DNA of 64,000 nt from a virus. The notes below the pieces were generated by a model, which was given only the letters and a program-made list of their open reading frames with translations, made no database searches and was not told the origin of the DNA. This document shows, piece by piece, positions 8,107 through 17,072 of this stretch (its first letter is position 1; every line of letters starts with the position of its first letter). Location of the stretch: positions 122,315 to 186,314 of the IMG/VR virus record IMGVR_UViG_3300017963_007659; one strand, written 5' to 3'. The translations under genes were made by a program, and so were the position numbers.

Positions 8107-8179
8107 TGCTGATGGCAACTCCACAGGGCTCGAAGCTAGAATTTTTGCAACTCAGGAAGTCTCTGTATCTCTCATATGA
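8087..8179 (+). pseudogene. Second copy of the 3' end of the virion gene at 5830 (31 codons)
   Basis: Frame-matched translation gives GTFNIVVADGNSTGLEARI and so on, ending SLI-stop. It aligns to the last 30 residues of the intact gene with 25 identities and no gaps. At DNA level I count 60 of 90 identical bases; 17 of the 22 changed codons are synonymous. It starts exactly where tnpB ends. It is either the original 3' end of the gene left behind by insertion, or the remnant of a paralogue. Confidence 0.85.
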
Positions 8180-8195
8180 TCTGGTCGCACGGATG

Positions 8196-8237
8196 CGTCT
8201 TATAAAGACGACCTCTCTAGAGCGAGGTTATCTTTAG
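8196..8237 (+). promoter_or_regulatory. Hairpins and GGTTATCTTTAG late motif before tail sheath
   Basis: A perfect 6-bp hairpin CGTCTT-ATA-AAGACG (8196-8210) is followed by ACCTC/GAGGT and then GGTTATCTTTAG at 8226-8237. The motif is 46 bases before the sheath ATG. The same 12 bases occur at 34880-34891 before another virion-type gene. Confidence 0.55.
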
Positions 8238-8283
8238 ACGATATCGATGAAATTGACCAAATAAGAACGGAGCGTTCAGAACC

Positions 8284-11200
8284 ATGGCTGACGTCTTAGT
8301 CACATCACAATATGTGCTCCCAGGTTCGTACCTAGGAAGAATCTACACACCCAACGCCGGAACGCTGTCGGGCGACCCAAGACAACCCTGTTACGTTGGG
8401 AAGGGTAGTCGACTTGCGACCGCAGCGAACGTTCCGATCCGCCGTGCGTTTTTGCAGGGAGAGGTCATCCCCTTCCCGCAGACGGTGCCGCACTTGGTAA
8501 CTCTTGCGCACCCATCGGATGGCGACCAGACGTTGGCAACGATGACTACACAGTCGGGGGCTGTCATTCCAGCCTCGAAGTGGCAGTTCCAGAAGTCCGC
8601 TCCCGGTATCACAGGATACGACCAAATTCTGCTGTTGCCGGAAGCCTTCAACTCCACCTCGACCTACACTCTCGACTACCAGACCATCGACCGAGATGTT
8701 GTCGATGATGTCCCGTTTGACGAGATGCGTCAAATGGTTAGAGTAGGCGACTACCAGGACCAGGATTTCTACTCCGAGCAGGTGGACTACCGCGTTATCA
8801 CCTCCAATACGGATCCAGTTCCGGACCCGACGGTGGCGAACGCGACGACTACGCTGTTCACTCCTGTTCAGCAGACGGCTACGGGTGGTGGTGCTCCGAC
8901 TCCGACGGTCAATGTTGGTGCCACCTACACAGGGCAGCACAACAGGCACTATCGCTTTGAGGCGGTTGGGCTCGCACCGCTGACCTTCTTGGTGGACATC
9001 ACCAACGAGGGTGGCGGCAACAACCTGACTCCGGACTATCCGGTAGGTCCGAACATCAGCGGGCTGACCTTCCCGGTCGCTATCGCGGGTGCTTACGACC
9101 TCGACTCTCAGATGGGGCTCACCTCTCTTGGTGTGCTAGTCGACCTCGACCCGGCTGACCCTGGTGTCTGGGCTGTTGGTGACGTTTTTGAGTTCAACGC
9201 GCTTGGACCGTCCGTCATCGAATTGGACCCAACCTACGACAACACCAACCAGTTCTCTTCGGTTTCTGCCCTCACAGCAGCGGCTGGAAATGGTGGAACT
9301 GGTACAGTGACACTGAACCCCAATACGGACTTCACGGGATCGACGAACAAAGATGTGCGCATCGAATGTGCCTCCTTTGCTGGTCTGTCTCCGAACCGAA
9401 CCGCTCTCTTCGATTGGCAGACCTACGGGGCTGATGCGATTGAGAAGGGATCGATTCTTGTAGATGAGTCTGTCGCGGGGAACCTGATCAACCGAACGGT
9501 AGCCGATGGAATCTCTGTCGACTTCGACTTCGGCACGGATGCTGGTGGAAACAGCGCGAACTTCGTTTTTGCGGCTGGTATCATCACCTTCGATGCGGGT
9601 ACAGGTACCTTCACTCCTAGCATGGTTGGTCGGCAGATCACCATCGTTGGAGCCACTACCCCTGCGAATGATGGTACCTTCGTCATCGCTTCCTATATCT
9701 CTCCAACACAAATCACCTACGCCAACGCTCTTGGTGTAACCGAGGTTGGAGCAGGTACCTGGGTTGTGGAAGGTTTCTTCGTTCCGACCTCAGCGACGAC
9801 ACAGGGCGACCTCTTCACGACGGCTGCTACTGCCCCCATGCTCTATTACACGGGTAAGGACGACCGAGAGTACACTCTGGAGGTCACAGCAGCTACGTCT
9901 ACTCCGTTCACCGCAGTGACTGGTGTTGCGATTGCTCCAACGAATACGTTCGACGTCGCAACGGATCTCACGACAGCCATCGCGCTTCATCCGAACATTC
10001 GGGTCGAAGGTTCGACGGGCAACGACAATCTCTATACGGTCCAGTCCACCTCCTACGATTCTGGAACGGACACCACGACTATCACCACAGTCGAGAACGT
10101 CCCGAATGCCGTAGCAGATGGAAACCTCTGGTACGGAACAGGCGCAGCGTCCATCTTCTGGTCGACAGCTACTCCTGAAGGTGGTTTCGGTACCCTTTCT
10201 CTGTTGGATAACGACACGGCTTCACCGCTCGCCGATGAGATCAAGTTCTATGTCCGAAACTCTGGAAATCCGCTGCTTCGCTCGGATGCTCAGAATCAGA
10301 GAAACGTCATCGCAGACGTCTGGACCTTCACGGTTACGAATGAGGATGAGATCTCTTGGACGCTCGCAGCGCGCGAGACGGAGACCATCGCTGTAGCGGA
10401 CCTTCGACAAGATACCACGGGTTCCATCACAGGAGCTTCTGGTGGCGTTCCTGGCACGCGTTACCTCATCCTTGAGCAAACTCCTACGATCCAGCCTCTT
10501 CGAGTGTGGACGACCAACCCGACGACCAGTGTCACCACTGAGCTGACGGTTGCAACGACACCTCCCTATGTCGCTGGTTCGGACGCCTACTGGATCACCG
10601 GGACACCGTACATCTTCTTCCCGACGACTCCGACTGAGCCTGTCTCGGTCACCTACCAGCACAGAGCGTTGGAGCCGGATCCTGGACAGGTCTACTACAT
10701 CACGTCGTACTACCTGCGACCCCTCAACTTCTACAACAACCCGATTCGGTTGCTGAACGAAGACGAGGCGATCTCGGTTCTCGGTCCCATGGACCCCGAG
10801 AACGACCTTCTCATCATGGCTCTCGTTGCCCTGGTGGACTGCAACGCCTTCGCTGTTTGGGTCACGCAGGTTCGAGACACAGACGATGACGGTGTGTATA
10901 CCACATACGACTACAACACGGCTATTGAAGCCACAGAGCTGAATGACCAACTCACGGACATCACAGTTCTACAGAACTTCGATTCGCTGTCCAAGCTGAA
11001 GACGTCTGTCATCCAGATGAACGACCCCTTCGAGCGGAAGCAGCGTCTGTGCTGGGTTGGAGCCCCCATTGGGACAGAGATTGGCGATACCGACACTCCG
11101 GACACTTTGGTCTACTTGGCCAAGAGAACGCTCCAGGTGTACGGTGAGAGCCCCGCGCACGGTGCCTTCATTCTTGTAGGCAACACGGTGTGTGAGCGCA

Positions 11201-11844
11201 CCATTGAGCTGGCTGAAGGGACTCAGACCACTGTCACCCTTGACGGAAGCTTCGTGGCGGGTGCTGCGGCTGCTCTTGTCGCCTCCTACACTGATCCTGG
11301 TGAGACCATTCTCCGAAAGGACCAGCCAGGGTTCGACCGTATCGGTGGAACGACCATCGATATTCAGTACGAGGAGAAGGAACTCAAGCTGCTTGGTGCG
11401 GCGGGTGCAAGTACCTTGAATGAGGTTGGCTCCGGTATCTACCAGTGGGTTGAGGACATCACCGTAGACACATTCGCCCAAGATACTCAGCAGATCAACG
11501 CGATGACCCAGAAGCAATTCGTCGAGCGTTACGTCCGAAGTCGGATGGACACCTCGATTACGGGTATCGTGGCTCCGTCTGCTCAGGCGGGTGTCGCCAT
11601 CGTCAAGGGCTTCCTGGTTGAGCTGCTTCGCTCACTGGCAAGTCGGGGTATCATCGGTGCGTGGACGGATGACTCTGGGAATGAGCGAGACATCGATCCT
11701 CAGAACGATGTTGAAGTATTCCGGGATGATACGGACCGAACGTTGTACCACTACAAGTTCTGGTTCAACATTCGGTACCCAATCAAGCGGACCTTCGGTC
11801 TCTACTCCGTCGACTCTCGTTCCTTCACACCGCTCGCTGCCTAG
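8284..11844 (+). CDS. Tail sheath protein
   Basis: This 1186-aa protein forms the contractile tube around the tail. The C-terminal domain is the diagnostic part: a helical segment (TQKQFVERYVRSRMDTSITG), then VAIVKGFLVELLRSLASRGII, and a final strand region ending in RYPIKRTFGLYSVDSR, as in myovirus sheaths. The central part is a long beta-rich region with many Thr/Val/Asp strands, probably extra surface domains, which explains a length about twice that of small sheaths. It has its own GGTTATCTTTAG upstream motif and lies close to the tube gene, as in most contractile phages. Confidence 0.85.
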   Translation: MADVLVTSQYVLPGSYLGRIYTPNAGTLSGDPRQPCYVGKGSRLATAANVPIRRAFLQGEVIPFPQTVPHLVTLAHPSDGDQTLATMTTQSGAVIPASKWQFQKSAPGITGYDQILLLPEAFNSTSTYTLDYQTIDRDVVDDVPFDEMRQMVRVGDYQDQDFYSEQVDYRVITSNTDPVPDPTVANATTTLFTPVQQTATGGGAPTPTVNVGATYTGQHNRHYRFEAVGLAPLTFLVDITNEGGGNNLTPDYPVGPNISGLTFPVAIAGAYDLDSQMGLTSLGVLVDLDPADPGVWAVGDVFEFNALGPSVIELDPTYDNTNQFSSVSALTAAAGNGGTGTVTLNPNTDFTGSTNKDVRIECASFAGLSPNRTALFDWQTYGADAIEKGSILVDESVAGNLINRTVADGISVDFDFGTDAGGNSANFVFAAGIITFDAGTGTFTPSMVGRQITIVGATTPANDGTFVIASYISPTQITYANALGVTEVGAGTWVVEGFFVPTSATTQGDLFTTAATAPMLYYTGKDDREYTLEVTAATSTPFTAVTGVAIAPTNTFDVATDLTTAIALHPNIRVEGSTGNDNLYTVQSTSYDSGTDTTTITTVENVPNAVADGNLWYGTGAASIFWSTATPEGGFGTLSLLDNDTASPLADEIKFYVRNSGNPLLRSDAQNQRNVIADVWTFTVTNEDEISWTLAARETETIAVADLRQDTTGSITGASGGVPGTRYLILEQTPTIQPLRVWTTNPTTSVTTELTVATTPPYVAGSDAYWITGTPYIFFPTTPTEPVSVTYQHRALEPDPGQVYYITSYYLRPLNFYNNPIRLLNEDEAISVLGPMDPENDLLIMALVALVDCNAFAVWVTQVRDTDDDGVYTTYDYNTAIEATELNDQLTDITVLQNFDSLSKLKTSVIQMNDPFERKQRLCWVGAPIGTEIGDTDTPDTLVYLAKRTLQVYGESPAHGAFILVGNTVCERTIELAEGTQTTVTLDGSFVAGAAAALVASYTDPGETILRKDQPGFDRIGGTTIDIQYEEKELKLLGAAGASTLNEVGSGIYQWVEDITVDTFAQDTQQINAMTQKQFVERYVRSRMDTSITGIVAPSAQAGVAIVKGFLVELLRSLASRGIIGAWTDDSGNERDIDPQNDVEVFRDDTDRTLYHYKFWFNIRYPIKRTFGLYSVDSRSFTPLAA

Positions 11845-12002
11845 TCCGTATCCTTATCCTCTTCTTCCACTTTTCTAACAGGCATAAGAGTCCTGCAAAC
11901 CCCATCTGGAGGGCTCTGCAAGTAATCCATGATTACGTCCGCACAGAGTAGCGCTATGTACTCCGTGGACACCTTGTCGCGCTCTTCTTCGTCTGTACTC
12001 AT
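11841..12002 (-). CDS. Small acidic protein on the opposite strand (53 aa)
   Basis: This is the only frame that fills the gap after the sheath gene. I prefer the inner ATG at 12002 because AGTCAAAGAGAAGC, carrying both the accessory-gene motif and a purine-rich ribosome site, precedes it. The outer ATG at 12023 lacks this. The product (MSTDEEERDKVSTEYIALLC...) has charged ends and a short hydrophobic middle. Its stop overlaps the sheath stop in a convergent arrangement. Function is unknown. Confidence 0.45.
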   Translation of the reverse strand: MSTDEEERDKVSTEYIALLCADVIMDYLQSPPDGVCRTLMPVRKVEEEDKDTD

Positions 12003-12008
12003 GCTTCT

Positions 12009-12016
12009 CTTTGACT
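12009..12016 (-). promoter_or_regulatory. AGTCAAAG motif, minus strand
   Basis: This minus-strand copy of the accessory-gene motif lies 6 bases upstream of the ATG at 12002, within the late tail region. It supports the small reversed gene being real. Confidence 0.4.
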
Positions 12017-12040
12017 GTTTCATTTTAGGCGCTTCCCTTG

Positions 12041-12050
12041 GGTTACTCTA
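12041..12050 (+). promoter_or_regulatory. GGTTACTCTA late-type motif
   Basis: This variant of the GGTTA(T/C) motif is placed 22 bases before the ATG at 12073, followed by TATACATAGGAG. Confidence 0.4.
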
Positions 12051-12072
12051 TACATAGGAGTCTTTCCCTTCG

Positions 12073-12402
12073 ATGGATAGAAAAACAGCAACCATCCTCA
12101 CGAATCTTGAAGAGCAGGGCTTCAAGAATGAAGCTGACCTGCTTCTCCGTGCCTCCTTAAAGAAGGTAGCGGAATCTATGCCTCTCTTCCAGCCTCACCA
12201 GAAAGTATCCTTGGTGTACCACAATCGTCAGGAAGCTCTGGCGGGTGTAGTGGTTGGAATAGATGAGCGCACCATCACCGTCGCGTCGTCAACGGAGACG
12301 CATGAGTATCGATGGACAGGAGAGATCTTCGAGGATCTGGATGCGAGTAGTACTCTGTCGATTCCTGTAGCAATCCTCCCAGAGTATAACGGAGACGAAT
12401 AG
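12073..12402 (+). CDS. Hypothetical protein in tail cluster (109 aa)
   Basis: An N-terminal helical stretch (residues 1-35) is followed by a small beta-barrel-like part (KVSLVYHNRQEALAGVVVGI) and an acidic end. The next gene starts directly after the stop. No family was recognised; its location suggests a virion or assembly role. Confidence 0.7.
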   Translation: MDRKTATILTNLEEQGFKNEADLLLRASLKKVAESMPLFQPHQKVSLVYHNRQEALAGVVVGIDERTITVASSTETHEYRWTGEIFEDLDASSTLSIPVAILPEYNGDE

Positions 12403-14136
12403 ATGTCTGCACTTTTGACCAAAAAAGACCTTCGTGAAGCCGCCGTCCTCCTGGACACTCTTGACGTCGTTTTGGATATCGACCAGTCCTCCTGTGAAAA
12501 GAACGCTGCGGCTGTTTCCGAATTCGCCTTCACTGGACTTGTCAAGAAGTTCCCTGGACTTTGTGACAACATCGACAGGTCCGTAGAGGAGATCGACGCG
12601 GAGATCAAGAAGTTCGAGCGTCTCCGGGACAAATGGAAGAATGCAAAGGTGCAGGGAGCGCGTGCTGTGCTCCATGCTACCGCCGTAGCTATCGTCGGCT
12701 ATGTGTTCGGTGATATTGGAAAAGCTGGAATAGCAGCCGCCGTCTCCTTGGTCAGTGAAGGGGTCATCGCTCTATTCTTGAGGGCTCTGGTTGCCATGAA
12801 GAAGCGCAAGAAGCGCAAGGCTATCGATGAGTTCGACCCCAAGATGGTGACAGCTTGTGAGAAGGCCAAGAAGCAGAAGGCCAAGGATGTGGAGAAGACC
12901 TTGACGGAGATAGCGGAGAAGGAAGCTGGAGCCAAAGCCCCGTCTGTGATGGAGTTGGTGGCTACGTTTGATACTATCTCCGTGCTCTGTGAGACCCTTG
13001 ACAACGAGAAGGTTGCTGGTACTGATGCTGAGCGGGAGATCCGTGAGAAGATCGCTGATTGGTCTGATGTGGCGTTTCGAGTAGCTATTCTGAGAGCCCC
13101 CAACCTATGCACTTATGTAGGTGCCCCTCCTGAAGCTATCTCTAAAGAGATCAAGAATATCAACAGGATATTGAAGAAAACTAAGAGAGAGATGCTTCAC
13201 AATCCCCTAACTGTAAGTGCTACAGGAGGCATTCTGGGGATATCTCTGATATCCGCGCTCTTCGGAGGTCCCGGTGCTTTGGTTCCGGGTGCGGTGACCC
13301 TAGGACTGATGTGGGCTGCTATTGGTGCTACTTACCTCTATCTCAAAGCTCTTACCGCTCTCTACAAGATGACACTTCGTGGTGTTATGGATGACGAGAG
13401 GGTGCAACAAATCAAAGAGATCTGTGGGAAACATTATCCTGAGAAGCTACGTCGTGAATGGGTTGACCGACATGCGAAGGATGCACCTCCAGAAGAAGGC
13501 TCTTTCCCAAAGAAAGCTGAAGCACATCCCCCCTTGCATATAGCTACGATGCTTGAAGCGGACCTCGACGAGATGGAGACTTCTATCGAGCGTCTCTACC
13601 TCCTAGCCGAAGAGTTGGACGCAGCGAACTTCAAGGATGCTGCCATCCGTGACAAGGTGATTGAGAAGTGGGCCAAGCAGTGGGCCAAGCTCGTCACCAA
13701 GGCTCCAGGGCTCTGTCGATACCTCAACATGTCTCAGTACGGTTTGAAGGTCGTCATCGACCGTGTTGAGAAAGAGTCCGAGTTGGTGAAGAAGTACTGG
13801 AAGGGACGCAACGCTGACGCTGCCAAGGGTGCTGCTATCGCCATCTTCGCGCGAGTGAAGGGTTTCCCTCCTGGCTCCGAGATCATCGCTCAGTTTGCTC
13901 TTCCTGTCGTAGAGAAGCTCATCGTGCTGTACTTGAAGGGATTGTGGCTGCTCCACAAGTTCATGAGGAAGCAAGCAGTCCCTGTCATGCTCTACGAAGC
14001 CTTCGATTTGGCCTGTAAGACGGTGTATCCAATGAAGACACCTTCGGAAAAGGTTATTTTGAAAGAGGAAAAAGAGTATCAAACTCGACTTGAGAATGGA
14101 ACTGCTGCTCCGGGGCTCCCGGCAGTCAAAATATAG
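12403..14136 (+). CDS. Membrane-associated protein made of three degenerate repeats (577 aa)
   Basis: The protein consists of three units of roughly 140-150 residues (about 1-140, 185-330 and 375-530). Each has a helical start, a PxLCxxx signature (FPGLCDNI, APNLCTYV, APGLCRYL), a basic helix, and a long hydrophobic Ala/Gly/Val-rich stretch ending in a helix such as ALYKM or LLHKFMRK. The hydrophobic stretches could be membrane segments. Basic linkers follow unit 1 (KKRKKRK). I do not recognise the family. Position between sheath and tube suggests a virion component or a protein delivered with the tail. Holin function seems unlikely at this size. Confidence 0.75.
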   Translation: MSALLTKKDLREAAVLLDTLDVVLDIDQSSCEKNAAAVSEFAFTGLVKKFPGLCDNIDRSVEEIDAEIKKFERLRDKWKNAKVQGARAVLHATAVAIVGYVFGDIGKAGIAAAVSLVSEGVIALFLRALVAMKKRKKRKAIDEFDPKMVTACEKAKKQKAKDVEKTLTEIAEKEAGAKAPSVMELVATFDTISVLCETLDNEKVAGTDAEREIREKIADWSDVAFRVAILRAPNLCTYVGAPPEAISKEIKNINRILKKTKREMLHNPLTVSATGGILGISLISALFGGPGALVPGAVTLGLMWAAIGATYLYLKALTALYKMTLRGVMDDERVQQIKEICGKHYPEKLRREWVDRHAKDAPPEEGSFPKKAEAHPPLHIATMLEADLDEMETSIERLYLLAEELDAANFKDAAIRDKVIEKWAKQWAKLVTKAPGLCRYLNMSQYGLKVVIDRVEKESELVKKYWKGRNADAAKGAAIAIFARVKGFPPGSEIIAQFALPVVEKLIVLYLKGLWLLHKFMRKQAVPVMLYEAFDLACKTVYPMKTPSEKVILKEEKEYQTRLENGTAAPGLPAVKI

Positions 14137-14191
14137 GCTTGAGTTGCTTTGTCCCTTGGTGGAATAAAGCTAGCGATAACGAGGATTTAAC

Positions 14192-14710
14192 ATGTCTTCA
14201 ATTTCTCCCTACGGCGGCAACGTACATGGCGTGCGCGCCACCCCGTTGGATCTCGACGCCACAGGTGCGCCAACAATCAAAACCTACCATGGTGTGACCA
14301 TCAGTGTCGATGGGAAGATTGTTGGACGTATCACTACGTGGAATCCGAACCCCTACACCCGTGAAGGCATGCATGTCTACGAAGTGAGCCACATCACGTG
14401 GGGTAAGCCAGTGGACTACGTTCCTGGCAAGGGTGGCGATTGGACCATCTCTTGTGGTCGAACCGAGGTTTGGAACCAAGAGCTTGAAATCGCTCTCGGT
14501 TTCCCGTCGGTCTGGTCTGACCTCACTGAGCAGGACCGTCCGTTCACGGCGCAAGAGTATTGGTACCGTGGAACAACCATCTATCGAGTATGGAACTACT
14601 CTGGTTGCTGGTTCCAAGATCGTTCTGAAGATGGTGTGGAGAACGAAGGTGACGCCATCGTTCGCACCAACCCGACGATCGCTTTCGTCTCCAGAACCAT
14701 GGTGATCTAA
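14192..14710 (+). CDS. Tail tube protein
   Basis: This 172-aa protein has the size and pattern of a myovirus tail tube subunit: a beta-rich core with ISVDGKIVGRITTWNPNPYTREG, a segment around the GRTEVWNQELEIALG helix, and a C-terminal strand (NPTIAFVSRTMVI). It lies downstream of the sheath with a short unknown pair between. No upstream motif is clear; GGTGGAATAAAG and GATAACGAGG precede the ATG. Confidence 0.75.
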   Translation: MSSISPYGGNVHGVRATPLDLDATGAPTIKTYHGVTISVDGKIVGRITTWNPNPYTREGMHVYEVSHITWGKPVDYVPGKGGDWTISCGRTEVWNQELEIALGFPSVWSDLTEQDRPFTAQEYWYRGTTIYRVWNYSGCWFQDRSEDGVENEGDAIVRTNPTIAFVSRTMVI

Positions 14711-14723
14711 CCCTATCCATCGT

Positions 14724-16487
14724 ATGTCGACACAAGAACAACAGAGGTCGGCGCGGTCTATCCGCCAACTACTTGATCAGAAGCCCAACTACGGTCGAGA
14801 CGACCCTCGCTTTTGGAGGGAGAAGATCGATCGTTGGGAGCGGGGGAAGGACCGCGATCGTCGACAGATGGATACGCAGCAACGGGGCGAGCAGCCCCTG
14901 ACGCTCAAGCCAACCTCCTTTTGGCAAGCTCCTCAGTCCTTCTGGCAGGGGCCACAGTCTTTCTGGCAGGAGCCTGAACCGCTCAAAGACGCTCTGATTG
15001 CCGAGATCGTCAAGCCTCTTGAAGCCGAGATTCGGCATGTTGTTCGGAGCAAGCTGGAAGCTCTCTGGGCAGTCAAGAAGGTTCGACAGCAGCAACAGAA
15101 TGTCGGAAATATCAAATGGTTCTTTCAAAAGATCCAACGGCAGTTCGAGGACAAGGTAATCAAACTAGGGGACTACCTCCGAATCTTGAAGGCATTCTAC
15201 GCACTCTTGAAGCTCCTTGACGAACGACGCGCCAAGAACAAGGCGAAGAAAGACCTAGAGCAGAAAGAGTGGTACGAGCAGCAAGAGGAGAAAAAGCGTC
15301 AAGAGAAGGAGAAGTTCACTCTTGGCTCTTCTTTCTCCCAAGAGCGCGCTTGGATTGCCAAGGAAGTCTCTGCGCTAGCTGTTTTCAAGGCGAAGGGCGA
15401 CGAAGGTCTCGCTGACCAGTTCCTACAAGAAACAGGTATGGGCTCTCTTGACGAGATTGAGCTAATGCCTGGTTTGAAGATCAAGGTCAAGGATGATGGT
15501 GGAGACGACGGTGGTGGTCCGGACGATTCAGGTCCCGATACTACAGATGACTCCTCTTCCTCCGATTCTGAGACCAAGAAGAAGAAGGATAAGCCGAAAA
15601 CCCCCCAAGAAGAAAAGTCTTCTAGGAAGTGGATGGCTCTCTCTGCCAAATTGAGGGCAGAAGCTACAGGGTTAGATAAGAAGGAAGCCCGACGAATCAT
15701 GAAGGAATTCGGCAAGGCTGTCGCTGCGGGAGATGAGAACGAAGCGCGTAAGTCACTCTCGAAGGCGAAAAATTCAACTGAGATTTGGAAATGGGCCAAA
15801 GGTATGTTTTTCAAGAAGTCGGCCCGAGGAGCAATCATGAGCGACCCTAAAGAAATCATGGCAATGGTCAAGGACCTGGACGAAGTTGCTGAAAGCCTCG
15901 AAGCCTCTGGTGCCGATGAAGCTCTCATCGAAACGATCGACAAACAGGCGGCAAAGCTCCAGGCGTACTACGGCATGGAAGAGACGATGTACGATGACGA
16001 CGAAGACATCGTAGACGACTCGGAAGAGCTGGCGCTGGACTATCAGCAGGCTCCTCCGATGCAAGCTCCGATGCAGCAGCCTCCAATGCCTCGGCAGCCC
16101 CCAATGGGTGGTCCGATGGATCCCGGCTGTCAGCAAGCTCCGATGCTTGAAGACCAGACGACCATTCCGAATCCCGGTTTGCCGACGCCGACTCTTCCGG
16201 ATCAGACCACGCTCATGAACCCGCGTCTGCCTGCTCCAGGTATCCCAGGTCCGACCAACTCGACCATGCCTGTCCCGCAGTCTTCTGTCCCGATGGAAGA
16301 AGACGTGGCACTCGACGACGTCGTATATGACGATGATGATGACGCCTATGGCGACGACGAGATCATGGACTACGAGTCTGATATGGTCTTCGCCGATGTC
16401 GTAGCTTCTGTCTCCAGTAAGTTGGACGAGCGTGGCGCTACCGAGCTGGCGGCTGAGGTTCGTTCCCTGCTGAATGAGACTGAGTAG
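14724..16487 (+). CDS. Large structural/assembly protein with Trp-box repeats and acidic Pro-rich tail (587 aa)
   Basis: Residues 60-85 hold three copies of a SFWQxPQ-like unit. A long charged helical and coiled-coil region follows (110-210), then an Asp/Gly/Ser-rich linker, a helical domain (300-420), and a Met/Pro/Gln-rich low-complexity tail with Asp clusters before a short helical end. No enzyme motif is seen. Its place between tube and chaperone genes suggests a tail assembly or internal virion protein. Short linear Trp motifs could be docking sites, which is inference. Confidence 0.7.
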   Translation: MSTQEQQRSARSIRQLLDQKPNYGRDDPRFWREKIDRWERGKDRDRRQMDTQQRGEQPLTLKPTSFWQAPQSFWQGPQSFWQEPEPLKDALIAEIVKPLEAEIRHVVRSKLEALWAVKKVRQQQQNVGNIKWFFQKIQRQFEDKVIKLGDYLRILKAFYALLKLLDERRAKNKAKKDLEQKEWYEQQEEKKRQEKEKFTLGSSFSQERAWIAKEVSALAVFKAKGDEGLADQFLQETGMGSLDEIELMPGLKIKVKDDGGDDGGGPDDSGPDTTDDSSSSDSETKKKKDKPKTPQEEKSSRKWMALSAKLRAEATGLDKKEARRIMKEFGKAVAAGDENEARKSLSKAKNSTEIWKWAKGMFFKKSARGAIMSDPKEIMAMVKDLDEVAESLEASGADEALIETIDKQAAKLQAYYGMEETMYDDDEDIVDDSEELALDYQQAPPMQAPMQQPPMPRQPPMGGPMDPGCQQAPMLEDQTTIPNPGLPTPTLPDQTTLMNPRLPAPGIPGPTNSTMPVPQSSVPMEEDVALDDVVYDDDDDAYGDDEIMDYESDMVFADVVASVSSKLDERGATELAAEVRSLLNETE

Positions 16488-16503
16488 CATACTTCCAACT
16501 CAA

Positions 16504-16523
16504 CCTAGTCAATAAAGACTAGG
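16504..16523 (+). promoter_or_regulatory. Perfect 7-bp hairpin overlapping a ribosome binding site
   Basis: CCTAGTC-AATAAA-GACTAGG forms a perfect stem; its right arm overlaps the AGGAGG at 16521-16526. Folding would partly mask the ribosome site of the next gene, so it may act as a terminator, processing site or translation control. Confidence 0.5.
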
Positions 16524-16536
16524 AGGAATGGACTGT

Positions 16537-17007
16537 ATGGGCACTACGACGCCACTGCATAGTCAGGACTCAAGCCCATGGAAGCTGTTCGAGTTCTACG
16601 CACGACGCTTCCAGACCTTTTCGTCGCAGCTCGCTGCATTTCAGCGTGCCCTTATTGTTGTGTTCACAGAAGGCTCCTCTGAATCTCTGAACTACCCTCT
16701 CCATCGCAGTCAGGTGGTGGAGATGACTACCTTCTGGACCTCCAGCCAAGAAACCCTCATTGAGCTATTTTTGGATGTCCCTGCAAACAAACGACGACTT
16801 CTGTCCAAATACGTCGATACCCTTACGAGAAACCTCCCTCTCATCGATGAGAAAAGCTGCGCGCTTCAGCAGAATCAAGGGGAGTTGTCCGTGCTCATGA
16901 AGGATGCACAGAAAGCATTCACAAGAGTTTCTGCAAAGTTAGAAGAGCGTGCTCGCTGGTATCGAGTACACCCCATCTTGAAGAGCCACGCAGAGACAAG
17001 CGAATAG
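16537..17007 (+). CDS. Hypothetical tail-region protein (156 aa)
   Basis: Two nearby ATGs are in frame (16528 and 16537). AGGAGG ends 1 base before the first but 10 before the second, so I choose 16537. The protein is helical with a coiled-coil-like second half (QQNQGELSVLMKDAQKAFTRVSAKLEERA). No family was recognised. The upstream hairpin may tune its translation. Confidence 0.7.
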   Translation: MGTTTPLHSQDSSPWKLFEFYARRFQTFSSQLAAFQRALIVVFTEGSSESLNYPLHRSQVVEMTTFWTSSQETLIELFLDVPANKRRLLSKYVDTLTRNLPLIDEKSCALQQNQGELSVLMKDAQKAFTRVSAKLEERARWYRVHPILKSHAETSE

Positions 17008-17018
17008 CCCGATCAGGG

Positions 17019-17028
17019 GGTTATCTTC
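17019..17028 (+). promoter_or_regulatory. GGTTATCTTC late motif
   Basis: The motif lies 44 bases before the ATG of the tail-assembly chaperone gene. CTTGTAGGAG downstream supplies the ribosome site. Confidence 0.5.
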
Positions 17029-17072
17029 TTCCAGTACCGTTGAGAAGCTCATACTTGTAGGAGAACTTAGTC

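Noticed and set aside
10222-10950. Minus-strand frame of 242 codons within the sheath gene
   Set aside because: It is a shadow of the sheath coding sequence, Arg/Ser-rich with no start signal.
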